64,000 bases of DNA from Gemmobacter aquaticus (GTDB lineage Bacteria > Pseudomonadota > Alphaproteobacteria > Rhodobacterales > Rhodobacteraceae). Under the pieces are notes generated by a model that saw nothing but the letters and a program-made list of their open reading frames with translations, had not been told where the DNA came from and did no database searches. Of the stretch, positions 12,551 through 20,258 are shown one piece after another; the stretch's first letter is position 1; every line of letters starts with the position of its first letter. Location of the stretch: contig NZ_VOAK01000001.1 of the NCBI RefSeq assembly GCF_007859075.1, positions 33,627 through 97,626 on the forward strand, read 5' to 3'. Both the position numbers and the translations under genes were made by a program.

Positions 12551-13342
12551 ATGAATGACCTTTCCCATGACCGCAGCAAGGGGTGCGTGCATCTGATCGG
12601 TGCGGGGCCGGGGGCAGCGGATCTGTTGACGTTGCGGGCGCTGCGGCTGATCCAGTCGGCCGATGTCGTGGTGCACGACCGGCTCGTTAGCCCCGAGATC
12701 ATGTCGCTGGTGCCCGAAAGCTGCCGACGTCTTGATGTCGGCAAGACCTCGGGCTTTCACGCGGTGCCGCAAGAGCAGATCAACGCCATTCTCGTGGACC
12801 TCGCGCAGCAGGGACTGCGCGTTGCGCGGTTGAAGGGGGGTGATCCCCTGATCTTTGGTCGTGGCAGCGAAGAGGCCGAGGCCTGCCGTATCGCGGGCGT
12901 GCCCTTCGACTATACGCCCGGCATCACCTCGGCCCAGGGGGCCGCTTCCTCGACCGGTGTGCCGCTGACCCATCGGGGTCTTGCCAGCGGGCTGCGCTAT
13001 GTGACTGGTCATCGTGCGCGCGACGCCGAGCTTGATCTCGACTGGGCCTCGCTTGCCAGCACGGACACGACGCTCGTCGTATACATGGGCGTGGCGAACA
13101 TTGCCGAGATCGCGCGGCAGTTGATGGCCCATGGTCTGCCCGCTGACTTGCCGGTGCTGGCCGTCGCCTCGGCCACCACCCCGCGCGAGATGCGGGTGCT
13201 CTCCACGCTTGCGACCATCGCCGCTGATACGTCGGATGCCCGGCCCGAAGCGCCTGTGCTGTTCATCATCGGCCATGTCGTGTCGCTTTACCGGCCCGAG
13301 GCGGTGGCCCAGACGGGCCAAGGGATCATGGTCCATGCCTAG
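12551..13342 (+). CDS. nirE: Uroporphyrinogen III C-methyltransferase NirE
   Basis: A 263-residue SUMT that uses S-adenosylmethionine to convert uroporphyrinogen III to precorrin-2, the entry to heme d1 synthesis. Motifs are GAGPGAADLLTLRA near the N-terminus, RLKGGDPLIFGRGSEE, PGITSAQGAAS and TGHRA. There is no CysG dehydrogenase/chelatase fusion, so siroheme formation needs enzymes encoded elsewhere. The ATG at 12551 is preferred over the upstream extension that runs into the hairpin. It overlaps nirC by 8 bp. Confidence 0.93.
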   Translation: MNDLSHDRSKGCVHLIGAGPGAADLLTLRALRLIQSADVVVHDRLVSPEIMSLVPESCRRLDVGKTSGFHAVPQEQINAILVDLAQQGLRVARLKGGDPLIFGRGSEEAEACRIAGVPFDYTPGITSAQGAASSTGVPLTHRGLASGLRYVTGHRARDAELDLDWASLASTDTTLVVYMGVANIAEIARQLMAHGLPADLPVLAVASATTPREMRVLSTLATIAADTSDARPEAPVLFIIGHVVSLYRPEAVAQTGQGIMVHA

Positions 13343-13652
13343 CGCATTTCTCCTGATGCTCGTGCTTTCCTGCGCCCCGGCCATGGCAGATGTGCCGCCC
13401 GAGCGCGCGGTCGCGCTGAAGCATATGGTGACGCAGGACTGCGGGTCATGCCACGGGCTGACGCTGAAGGGCGGGCTTGGGCGCCCCCTGACCGCCGAGG
13501 CGCTGGCCCATGCCGAGCCCGACGGTCTGGCCACAATCATCCTCGACGGCATCCCCGGCACCGCCATGCCGCCGTGGCGCCCGCTTCTGACCGACGACGA
13601 GGCGCTGTGGATTGCCCAATACCTCCTCAAGGCCAAGGACCCTACGCAATGA
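13335..13652 (+). CDS. nirC: NirC, small periplasmic cytochrome c
   Basis: A 105-residue monoheme cytochrome c with a short signal peptide (about residues 1-18), CGSCH heme site and PGTAMPPW carrying a likely Met ligand. NirC can donate electrons to NirS or serve NirF/NirN during heme d1 maturation. The ATG at 13335 overlaps nirE by 8 bp; the longer frame starting in nirE was discarded. It ends in ATGA overlap with nirF. Confidence 0.9.
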   Translation: MPSAFLLMLVLSCAPAMADVPPERAVALKHMVTQDCGSCHGLTLKGGLGRPLTAEALAHAEPDGLATIILDGIPGTAMPPWRPLLTDDEALWIAQYLLKAKDPTQ

Positions 13653-14803
13653 AATGCGCGCTTGCCGCCCTTATGATGTTCTGCCTGCCCTTTGGCGTAA
13701 TGGCCCAGACGACCGGGGGTATGGCCACGGGTGATCTGGGCCTCGTGATCGAACGCGCAAGCGGAAGCCTCGTCGTTATCGACCGCTCTGATCGTGCGGC
13801 CATCGGCCGGATCGAGGGGCTGGGCGATCTGTCGCATGCCTCGCTGACCTATGGGCCGGATGAGCGCTTCGCCTATGTCTTTGGTCGCGATGGCGGTCTC
13901 TCCAAGGTCGACATCCTTGAGCGCAAGGTGGTGGCCCGCACCATTCAGGCCGGAAACTCCATCGGCGGGGCGATCTCGGATGATGGCCGTCTGATTGCGG
14001 TATCGAACTATGAACCCGGCGGGATCAAGGTGTTCGATGCGGACACGCTGGAGCTGGTCGCCGACATTCCCGCCGCAGGCAAGACCGTGGGCTTGGTCGA
14101 TGTGCCCGGACGCCGCTTCGCCTGGGCGGTCTGGAACACGGGCGAGGTGTTTCTGGGCGACTTCTCGGGCGCAAAGCCCGTAGTGCGCATGATCGGCAAC
14201 GCGGGCGCCAACCCGTTCGACGCGGTGCTGACCGACGATGCGCACACCTTTCTGGTGGGGCTGTTCGGCGAAAAGGGCGTGACAGCCTTTGACCTGTGGT
14301 CCGATGCGCCGGAGCCGCAAAAGTTCCTGACTGACTACGGCAAGACGGGTGAGGACATGCCGGTCTACAAGATGCCGCATCTGCAAAGCTGGGCCTTTAC
14401 CGAAGGGCAATACGCGCTGCCCGCCGTGGGCCGACATGAGGTGCTGTGGGTCGATCGTGAAACGCAGGCGCAGGTCGCAAGCACGCCGGTGCATGGCCAG
14501 CCGGTGTTCATCATTGCACAGCCCGCCTCGCCCTTCGTCTGGGTTAACTTCGCCACGCCCCTGAACGACGTGGTGCAGGTGATCGATTCCCGCAGTCATC
14601 AGGTTGTTGCCACCCTGAACCCCGGCAAGGCGATCCTTCACATGGAGTTCGCCCCGCGCGGGGCCGAGGTCTGGATCAGCTCGCGCGACGACAACCAGGT
14701 GCTGATCTACGACACGCGCACCCGAATGAAACTGGCCGAGGTTCCGGCCGCCGCGCCCTCGGGGATCTTCTTTACCGCGCGCGCGCATCAGACGGGGCTT
14801 TAG
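13649..14803 (+). CDS. nirF: NirF, heme d1 biosynthesis protein
   Basis: A 384-residue protein with an N-terminal signal peptide (MKCALAALMMFCLPFGVMAQ) and a propeller fold related to the d1 domain of NirS, without a c-heme motif. NirF is essential for heme d1 formation and acts late in the pathway; its exact reaction is not settled. It overlaps nirC by ATGA and lies 3 bp before nirDL. Confidence 0.92.
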   Translation: MKCALAALMMFCLPFGVMAQTTGGMATGDLGLVIERASGSLVVIDRSDRAAIGRIEGLGDLSHASLTYGPDERFAYVFGRDGGLSKVDILERKVVARTIQAGNSIGGAISDDGRLIAVSNYEPGGIKVFDADTLELVADIPAAGKTVGLVDVPGRRFAWAVWNTGEVFLGDFSGAKPVVRMIGNAGANPFDAVLTDDAHTFLVGLFGEKGVTAFDLWSDAPEPQKFLTDYGKTGEDMPVYKMPHLQSWAFTEGQYALPAVGRHEVLWVDRETQAQVASTPVHGQPVFIIAQPASPFVWVNFATPLNDVVQVIDSRSHQVVATLNPGKAILHMEFAPRGAEVWISSRDDNQVLIYDTRTRMKLAEVPAAAPSGIFFTARAHQTGL

Positions 14804-14806
14804 GCC

Positions 14807-15784
14807 ATGATCGGATTTGACCCTATCGACACGCGTCTTCTGGATGAATTCCAGCGCGGCTTCCCACTGGACACGCGCCCCTTTGCGCGGATCGGCGTTG
14901 ATCTGGGACTTAATGAGACCGACGTGATCGACCGGCTTGCGTGCCTTGCTGCGGCAGGTGCCGTGGCCCGCGTGGGGGCGACAGTTCGGCCAAACACGGC
15001 GGGGGCCTCAACCCTCGCGGCTCTCGCTGTGCCCGACGGCCGGATCGATGAGGTTGCAGCCCTTGTGGGCGCCGAGTCAGGCGTGAACCATTCCTACCAG
15101 CGGGAGGCAGACTGGAACCTGTGGTTCGTGGCAACCGCCGGAGATGAGCGCGCATTGGCGCAGTCACTGGCGCGCATCCGTAAGGCCACTGGACTGCGAC
15201 TTCTGGATCTGCGGCTTGAGCGGGCGTTCAACATCGACCTGGGATTCCGCCTGTCGGGTCAGCAGGTGGCGATGGGGCTGCCTCACACGGCGCGACCAGA
15301 GGTGTTGCTGCCGGATGACCGGCCGCTTCTACATGCGCTGTCACAGGGGCTCGATCTGGTGCCTTCGCCCTATGCCGCACTTGCCCTTCGCCTTGGGCGC
15401 AGCGAGGCTCAGGTGCTGAACCGGATCGGCCGCCTGATTTCGGCGGGCATCATTTCCCGCATGGGCGTGATCGTCCGTCACCGCCCCCTTGGCTGGACGG
15501 CCAATGCGATGGTGGTCTGGGATCTGCCCGAGGCGCGGATCGATGCGGCCGGGCACGCGCTGGCCGGACATGCGGGCGTGACGCTGTGCTATCGCCGCCG
15601 CCGCGTGCCGGGCGTCTGGCCCTATGCACTTTATTGCATGATCCACGGAAGAAGCCGCTCCGCAACGCTTGAGGTGCTGGAGGCCGCCCGGCATTTGCCC
15701 GCCTTGCAGGGCGCGGCCCACCGCGTTCTCTTCTCCACACGCTGCTTCAAGCAATCTGGTGCCCGCCTGTCGGAGGCCGCATGA
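14807..15784 (+). CDS. nirDL: NirDL, fused siroheme decarboxylase subunits
   Basis: A 325-residue fusion of two AsnC/Lrp-like siroheme decarboxylase modules. The N-terminal half is NirD-like, with NHSYQREADWNLWFV resembling HNYERQHHLNMWFV of NirG. The C-terminal half is NirL-like, with LCYRRRRVPGVWPYALYCMIHG resembling HCYLRPRSLPQWPYNLFAMIHG of NirH. Together with NirG and NirH it decarboxylates siroheme to 12,18-didecarboxysiroheme. In organisms such as Pseudomonas, nirD and nirL are separate genes. ATGA overlap with nirG. Confidence 0.92.
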   Translation: MIGFDPIDTRLLDEFQRGFPLDTRPFARIGVDLGLNETDVIDRLACLAAAGAVARVGATVRPNTAGASTLAALAVPDGRIDEVAALVGAESGVNHSYQREADWNLWFVATAGDERALAQSLARIRKATGLRLLDLRLERAFNIDLGFRLSGQQVAMGLPHTARPEVLLPDDRPLLHALSQGLDLVPSPYAALALRLGRSEAQVLNRIGRLISAGIISRMGVIVRHRPLGWTANAMVVWDLPEARIDAAGHALAGHAGVTLCYRRRRVPGVWPYALYCMIHGRSRSATLEVLEAARHLPALQGAAHRVLFSTRCFKQSGARLSEAA

Positions 15785-16254
15785 AACGCGCACCCCTCCC
15801 CCCAGGCTCTCTCGACAACACGGACTGCAGGGTTCTGAACGCATTGCAGGATCGCCTGCCCATAGACCACAGCCCCTTTGCCGAGGTGGCCGGACCACTT
15901 GGCCTGACAGTGGACGAGCTGATCGCGCGCATCGCGCGACTGCGCGAGCTCGGTGCGATCACCCGTTTTGGGCCGTTTCTTGATGCAGCCGCGATGGGGG
16001 GGGCCTTCTGCCTCTGTGCGATCTCGGTGCCCGAGGCCCGATTTGATGAGGTCATGACTTTGGTCAATGCCCATCCCGAGGTCGCCCATAACTATGAACG
16101 CCAGCATCACCTGAACATGTGGTTCGTCCTGGCTTGCGAAAAGCCCGAAGGAATCGCCCGGGTGGCCAAGCGGATCGAGGCTGAGACAGGTCTTCACGTC
16201 CATCTCTTTCCGAAACTGAAAGAGTTCTTTATCGGCTTCCGGGTCACCGCATGA
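15781..16254 (+). CDS. nirG: NirG, siroheme decarboxylase subunit
   Basis: A 157-residue AsnC/Lrp-fold protein: an N-terminal winged-helix part (DNTDCRVLNALQDRLPIDHSPFAEVA) and a ligand domain with the His-containing AHNYERQHHLNMWFV motif. It belongs with NirDL and NirH in siroheme decarboxylation. It overlaps both neighbours by ATGA, so the three genes are translationally coupled. Confidence 0.92.
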   Translation: MKRAPLPPGSLDNTDCRVLNALQDRLPIDHSPFAEVAGPLGLTVDELIARIARLRELGAITRFGPFLDAAAMGGAFCLCAISVPEARFDEVMTLVNAHPEVAHNYERQHHLNMWFVLACEKPEGIARVAKRIEAETGLHVHLFPKLKEFFIGFRVTA

Positions 16255-16736
16255 GTATCGACGCCATCGACCGCAAGATCATCGCCGCGACGGCAAGTGG
16301 GCTGCCGCTGGTGCCCCATCCTTTTGCCGAGGTCGCAAGCTGGATCGGGTTGCAGGAAAACGAGGTGATCGCGCGAATGACGCGCATGCAAGACGTCGGC
16401 ATCATTCGCCGTATCGCGGTGGCGCCCAACCACTATGCACTTGGCATGGTCGCCAACGGCATGAGTGTCTGGGACGTCGATGACAGTGATGCCGAGAGGC
16501 TCGGCGCGCGTGTCGGCGCGCTTGAGTGTGTCAGCCACTGTTACCTGCGCCCGCGCAGCCTGCCCCAATGGCCCTATAACCTGTTTGCCATGATTCACGG
16601 CCAGACCCGAGACGAGGTCGAACGCAAGCGGGCCGGGATTGCCGACTTGCTCGGCTCATCCTGCCGCGGTTCGGACGTGCTTTACTCCACGCGCATCCTG
16701 AAAAAGACCGGCATGCGCCTTTCCGAGGGAGGTTGA
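16251..16736 (+). CDS. nirH: NirH, siroheme decarboxylase subunit
   Basis: A 161-residue AsnC/Lrp-fold protein of the NirL/NirH branch, with HCYLRPRSLPQWPYNLFAMIHG and C-terminal STRILKKTGMRLSE. It forms the decarboxylase with the adjacent nirG and nirDL products. Only 3 bp separate it from nirJ. Confidence 0.92.
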   Translation: MSIDAIDRKIIAATASGLPLVPHPFAEVASWIGLQENEVIARMTRMQDVGIIRRIAVAPNHYALGMVANGMSVWDVDDSDAERLGARVGALECVSHCYLRPRSLPQWPYNLFAMIHGQTRDEVERKRAGIADLLGSSCRGSDVLYSTRILKKTGMRLSEGG

Positions 16737-16739
16737 GAC

Positions 16740-17954
16740 ATGTTCCGCCTGACCCAGTACATGCGCGAGCTGGTGGCGCCCACGCCGGCGCGCCTTCGCG
16801 CCGTCGCCAGGGGCGTGAAGCCCGTGGTGATCTGGAACCTCACGCGCCGCTGCAACCTGCGTTGCCGGCATTGCTATACCACCAGCGCCGATGTGCCCTT
16901 TCCGGGCGAGTTGACCCATGAACAGGCGATGGCGGTGGTGGATGATCTGCAGAGCTTTGGCATCCCCGCCCTGATCCTGTCGGGGGGCGAGCCGCTGAGC
17001 CGGTTCGATTTCTTCGAGATTGCCGCCCGCGCGCGCGATCTGGGCTTCCGCCACCTGTCACTTTCCACCAACGGGACCAAGGTGGCCGCACATATCGACC
17101 GTATTGCAGAACTCGGCTTCGACTATGTCGGCATCTCGCTCGACGGGATCGGGGCGATGAATGACTGGTTCCGCGGTGTCGATGGGGCCTACTTCGAGGC
17201 GCTGCAAGGTGTGCGGGCCTGCAAGGCGCGTGGCGTGAAGGTGGGCCTGCGCTTCACCATCACCGAGGACAACGCCTCGATGCTGCCCGCGATGCTTGAC
17301 CTGTGCGACAATGAGGGGGTGGACAAGTTCTACCTCAGTCACCTTGTCTATGCCGGGCGCGGCGACAAGCACAGGGGAGAAGATACCGCCCACCGGTGCA
17401 CGCGCGACGCAATGGATCTGCTGATCGACCGCGCATGGTCTGCCGTTTCGCAGGACCAGCCGCTGGAGATTGTGACCGGCAATAACGACGCCGATGCCGT
17501 CTATTTCCTGCAATGGGTCGAGCGGAACTTCGATGCCGATCGTGCCGCCCATGTGCAGACGCATCTGGCTGCCTGGGGCGGAAACTCCTCGGGGCTGGGC
17601 GTCGCCAATATCGACCCACAGGGCAAGGTGCACCCCGACACCTACTGGTCCGACTATACGGTGGGTTCGGTCAAACAGGTGCCGTTCAGCGCGCTCTGGA
17701 CCGGCGATGACCGAATGCTCGCCACACTGCGCCAGCGCCCCCGCCCGCTGAAGGGCCGGTGTGGTAGCTGCGCGTTCAAGGAGATCTGCGGCGGCAACAC
17801 ACGCATCCGCGCGCTGCAGGTCTCGGGCGACCCTTGGGCCGAGGACCCGGCCTGCTACATGACCAATGCCGAAATCGGGGTGGATGAGGCCGCACGGCTG
17901 GTTGTCACCCCCTTCCGTGGAAAGAGCCATGATCCGGTGCACCAGTTCTCATAA
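16740..17954 (+). CDS. nirJ: NirJ, radical SAM enzyme of heme d1 synthesis
   Basis: A 404-residue radical SAM protein. The [4Fe-4S] motif CNLRCRHC gives C38, C42 and C45. A C-terminal SPASM-like cluster appears as [10 protein letters not shown] followed by DPACYM. NirJ removes the two propionates on rings A and B of didecarboxysiroheme during installation of the oxo groups. The C-terminal 26 bp overlap the nirN start. Family length and motifs are intact. Confidence 0.94.
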   Translation: MFRLTQYMRELVAPTPARLRAVARGVKPVVIWNLTRRCNLRCRHCYTTSADVPFPGELTHEQAMAVVDDLQSFGIPALILSGGEPLSRFDFFEIAARARDLGFRHLSLSTNGTKVAAHIDRIAELGFDYVGISLDGIGAMNDWFRGVDGAYFEALQGVRACKARGVKVGLRFTITEDNASMLPAMLDLCDNEGVDKFYLSHLVYAGRGDKHRGEDTAHRCTRDAMDLLIDRAWSAVSQDQPLEIVTGNNDADAVYFLQWVERNFDADRAAHVQTHLAAWGGNSSGLGVANIDPQGKVHPDTYWSDYTVGSVKQVPFSALWTGDDRMLATLRQRPRPLKGRCGSCAFKEICGGNTRIRALQVSGDPWAEDPACYMTNAEIGVDEAARLVVTPFRGKSHDPVHQFS

Positions 17955-19506
17955 CCTGCGCCTGACCGGTGCAGCGCTTGTCCTGATGGCCTGCTCAGCG
18001 GCGGCCGGGGCTGCGCCGGACGGGGCGATGATCTTTTCCGACCTTTGCGCCGCATGCCATTCTGAGACACGACTGGGCGGGACCGGGCCTGCGCTCATCC
18101 CTGAAAGTCTTGGCCGGCTGAAGGGCGAAAAGCTGCAAGCCGTGATCGCCAAGGGTCGCCCGATGACGCAGATGCCGGGCTTTGCGCAGACGCTGTCTGT
18201 GTCAGAGATCGCGGCGGTGGCAGACTATGTGTCCGCGCCGCTCGCGAAGGCGCCAGTCTGGGGAGTAGCCGAGATCGAGGCCACGCGTAGCCTGCGCGAC
18301 GACTATACCCCCACCACGGCCCCGGTTTTCATGGCCGATCCGATGAACGTGACACTGGCGGTCGAAACCGGCGACAGCCATATCTCGGTGCTGGATGGCG
18401 ATACATTTGCCGTGCTCGACCGGTTCGAGACACCCTTCGCCGTACATGGTGGCCCGAAGTTCAGCCCCGACGGGCGCTACGTCTTTGTGATGTCGCGCGA
18501 TGGATGGGTGCAGAAATACGACATCTGGTCGCTGCACGAAGTGGGCCGTGCGCGCGCGGGGCTGAACAGCCGCAATATCGCGATGAGCCACGATGGCAAA
18601 TGGCTGGCAGTGGCCAACTATCTACCAAAGACGCTGACCATTCTGTCGACGTCGGATCTGTCGGTCGCAAAAGTCATCGAGGTTGAAGGGCGCGACGGCA
18701 CAGCATCGCGAGTGTCGGCAGTGTATCAGGCGCCAGAGCGCAAGTCTTTTGTCCTCGCGCTCAAGGACGTGCCAGAGATCTGGGAAGTTGCAACCGATCC
18801 CGAAGCCGGACCATTTCACGATGGGTTCGTCCACAGCCACGAGGCCGGGATGGAGGAAGCGCTCGGGGCCGAAAAGGGGCTGTTCGCCCGCCGCAGGATC
18901 GCAGTGACCGCTCCGCTGGACGACTTCTTCTTCGACCCTGGCTACCGCAACCTGATCGGCGCGAACCGTGAAGGGGAAACCGGCGTCGTGGTAAACCTCG
19001 ACGTCGGGCGCGAGATCGCAACTCTGCCCTTGCCGGGGATGCCTCATCTGGGATCTGGCATCTCGTGGATGCGCGACGGTCGGCGGGTCATGGCGGTGCC
19101 GCACCTGAATGAAGGCCGCATCAGCATCATCGACATGACGGACTGGAGCCTTGTGAAACGCGTGGAAACCAGCGGGCCGGGGTTCTTTTTGCGCAGTCAC
19201 GAGGGCACGCCCTACCTTTGGGCCGATGTGTTTACCGGCCCCCACAAGGGCGAGATGCACCTGATCGACAAAGAGACACTCGAGGTGGTCAAGGTGATCA
19301 CACCCGAGCCGGGCAAGACCGTGGCCCATACCGAATTCACCAGGGACGGCAGCCGGGCGCTGGTATCCATATGGGAAGATGACGGTGCGGTCATCGTCTT
19401 TGACACCAAAACGCAGACTGAATTGATGCGACTGCCGATGCGCAAGCCTTCGGGGAAATACAATGTCTGGAACAAGATCACCTTCGAAGATGGCACCAGC
19501 CACTGA
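17929..19506 (+). CDS. nirN: NirN, c-heme/d1-domain protein, dihydro-heme d1 dehydrogenase
   Basis: A 525-residue NirS paralog. A signal peptide (residues 1 to about 25) is followed by a cytochrome c domain with CAACH and a d1-type propeller with HVSVLDGD-, [10 protein letters not shown] and [15 protein letters not shown] blades. NirN catalyses the last step of heme d1 synthesis, oxidizing one propionate to acrylate, and hands the cofactor to NirS. The ATG at 17929 lies inside nirJ with an AAAGAG site; the longer upstream frame is rejected because it would remove the signal peptide from the N-terminus. Confidence 0.92.
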   Translation: MIRCTSSHNLRLTGAALVLMACSAAAGAAPDGAMIFSDLCAACHSETRLGGTGPALIPESLGRLKGEKLQAVIAKGRPMTQMPGFAQTLSVSEIAAVADYVSAPLAKAPVWGVAEIEATRSLRDDYTPTTAPVFMADPMNVTLAVETGDSHISVLDGDTFAVLDRFETPFAVHGGPKFSPDGRYVFVMSRDGWVQKYDIWSLHEVGRARAGLNSRNIAMSHDGKWLAVANYLPKTLTILSTSDLSVAKVIEVEGRDGTASRVSAVYQAPERKSFVLALKDVPEIWEVATDPEAGPFHDGFVHSHEAGMEEALGAEKGLFARRRIAVTAPLDDFFFDPGYRNLIGANREGETGVVVNLDVGREIATLPLPGMPHLGSGISWMRDGRRVMAVPHLNEGRISIIDMTDWSLVKRVETSGPGFFLRSHEGTPYLWADVFTGPHKGEMHLIDKETLEVVKVITPEPGKTVAHTEFTRDGSRALVSIWEDDGAVIVFDTKTQTELMRLPMRKPSGKYNVWNKITFEDGTSH

Positions 19507-19729
19507 ATCGCTATTGAAGCTTGGATTAATCCTTTGGCCCTTTGCCACAGGGGCGGTTGCGATCAACCTGTTCTTGCTTGGCCTGATCGGCGTCTCGATG
19601 GGTCTGCCTCCGGTCACGCCGATCCACGCGCTGATCTGGTCGATCCCTCTGGGCATTCCGGCGACATGGGGCTTTGCGGTCTGGATCCGCAGTCTGATCC
19701 GCGAGGCGGAAGGGCACAGCGCCCGCTGA
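19490..19729 (+). CDS. Small two-helix membrane protein between nirN and nosC
   Basis: A 79-residue protein with two clear hydrophobic helices (about residues 11-33 and 43-63) and a charged C-terminal tail (RSLIREAEGHSAR). The ATG at 19490 overlaps the nirN end by 17 bp, so it probably belongs to the nir transcript. I do not recognise the family. Its position at the end of the nir operon suggests a role linked to heme d1 or electron transfer, but nothing in the sequence shows one. Confidence 0.7.
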   Translation: MAPATESLLKLGLILWPFATGAVAINLFLLGLIGVSMGLPPVTPIHALIWSIPLGIPATWGFAVWIRSLIREAEGHSAR

Positions 19730-19736
19730 ACTACCC

Positions 19737-19750
19737 TTGACGATAGTCAA
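19737..19750 (+). promoter_or_regulatory. Perfect FNR/NNR box upstream of nosC
   Basis: TTGAC-GATA-GTCAA, a perfect dyad matching the TTGAC-N4-GTCAA consensus, 35 bp upstream of the nosC ATG at 19785. It starts 7 bp after the stop of the preceding gene. It separates nir and nos transcription and is the best box in the window. Confidence 0.85.
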
Positions 19751-19784
19751 GGAGAGTGGGCTGAAAACAGGGCACCATGCAGCC

Positions 19785-20258
19785 ATGCAAAGCCTGATGC
19801 GTGTCTTCCTTGTGCTCTCGATGTCGCTCGCGCTTGCGCTTTACGGCGCGGCACTGGCGACGCCTGCAACAGGGCCGATGACAGAACTGGTCATCTGTGG
19901 CGAGGACGGGGCCGAGACGATCCGACTGGACGCCGCAGGCAACCCGGCAGAACCGACGTCCCAGTGCTGCAAGTGTCAAAGCTGTCTTGCAGCTGTCGAT
20001 GCTTTTGTCCCGCAGCAAGCGTTCGCCCTAGCCGCCCCTGACCTGTCGTCCCGCACCCTGACGCTTGGTGCCGGGCACGTCCTCTGCACCGATCGCGCAC
20101 TTTTTCCGATGCCTCGCGGCCCCCCGGCCGTCCCCAGTGCCAGAATGAGCCGGAATTCCATTGGCGCCGGGTCTGTCTTCGTTTCGCTTGAGTTTGGTCA
20201 AGTGAGTCGCGGGTGGATCGTGCGACCCCTCGGGCACTTCACTGAGGTCGCCCGATGA
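19785..20258 (+). CDS. nosC: NosC-like secreted protein with CXXCXXC motif
   Basis: A 157-residue protein with a hydrophobic N-terminal signal (residues 5 to about 25) and a Cys cluster QCCKCQSC, which satisfies CXXCXXC. A hypothetical protein with that motif, NosC, heads the nos operon in Paracoccus. Its role is unknown; the motif could bind a metal or act in redox exchange. The frame extends to a TTG at 19737, but that codon is part of the NNR box, so the ATG at 19785 is used. It overlaps nosR by ATGA. Confidence 0.68.
   Translation: MQSLMRVFLVLSMSLALALYGAALATPATGPMTELVICGEDGAETIRLDAAGNPAEPTSQCCKCQSCLAAVDAFVPQQAFALAAPDLSSRTLTLGAGHVLCTDRALFPMPRGPPAVPSARMSRNSIGAGSVFVSLEFGQVSRGWIVRPLGHFTEVAR
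20188..20201 (+). promoter_or_regulatory. Imperfect FNR/NNR-type box inside nosC, upstream of nosR
   Basis: TTGAG-TTTG-GTCAA, one mismatch from a full dyad and flanked by C and G that extend the palindrome. It lies 53 bp upstream of the nosR start, a spacing like that of the nirS and norC boxes. It could drive nosR separately from nosC. Confidence 0.45.

Noticed and set aside
12551..13342. nirE as the full CysG siroheme synthase
   Set aside because: At 263 residues it covers only the methyltransferase; the dehydrogenase/ferrochelatase domain is absent.
12545..14788. A 747-codon open frame on the minus strand across nirE, nirC and nirF
   Set aside because: It is antisense to three well-supported genes, has no recognisable domain and is explained by high GC in third codon positions.
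19737..19784. TTG at 19737 as the nosC start
   Set aside because: The codon is the first half-site of the NNR box and has no ribosome site; the ATG at 19785 gives a normal signal peptide.
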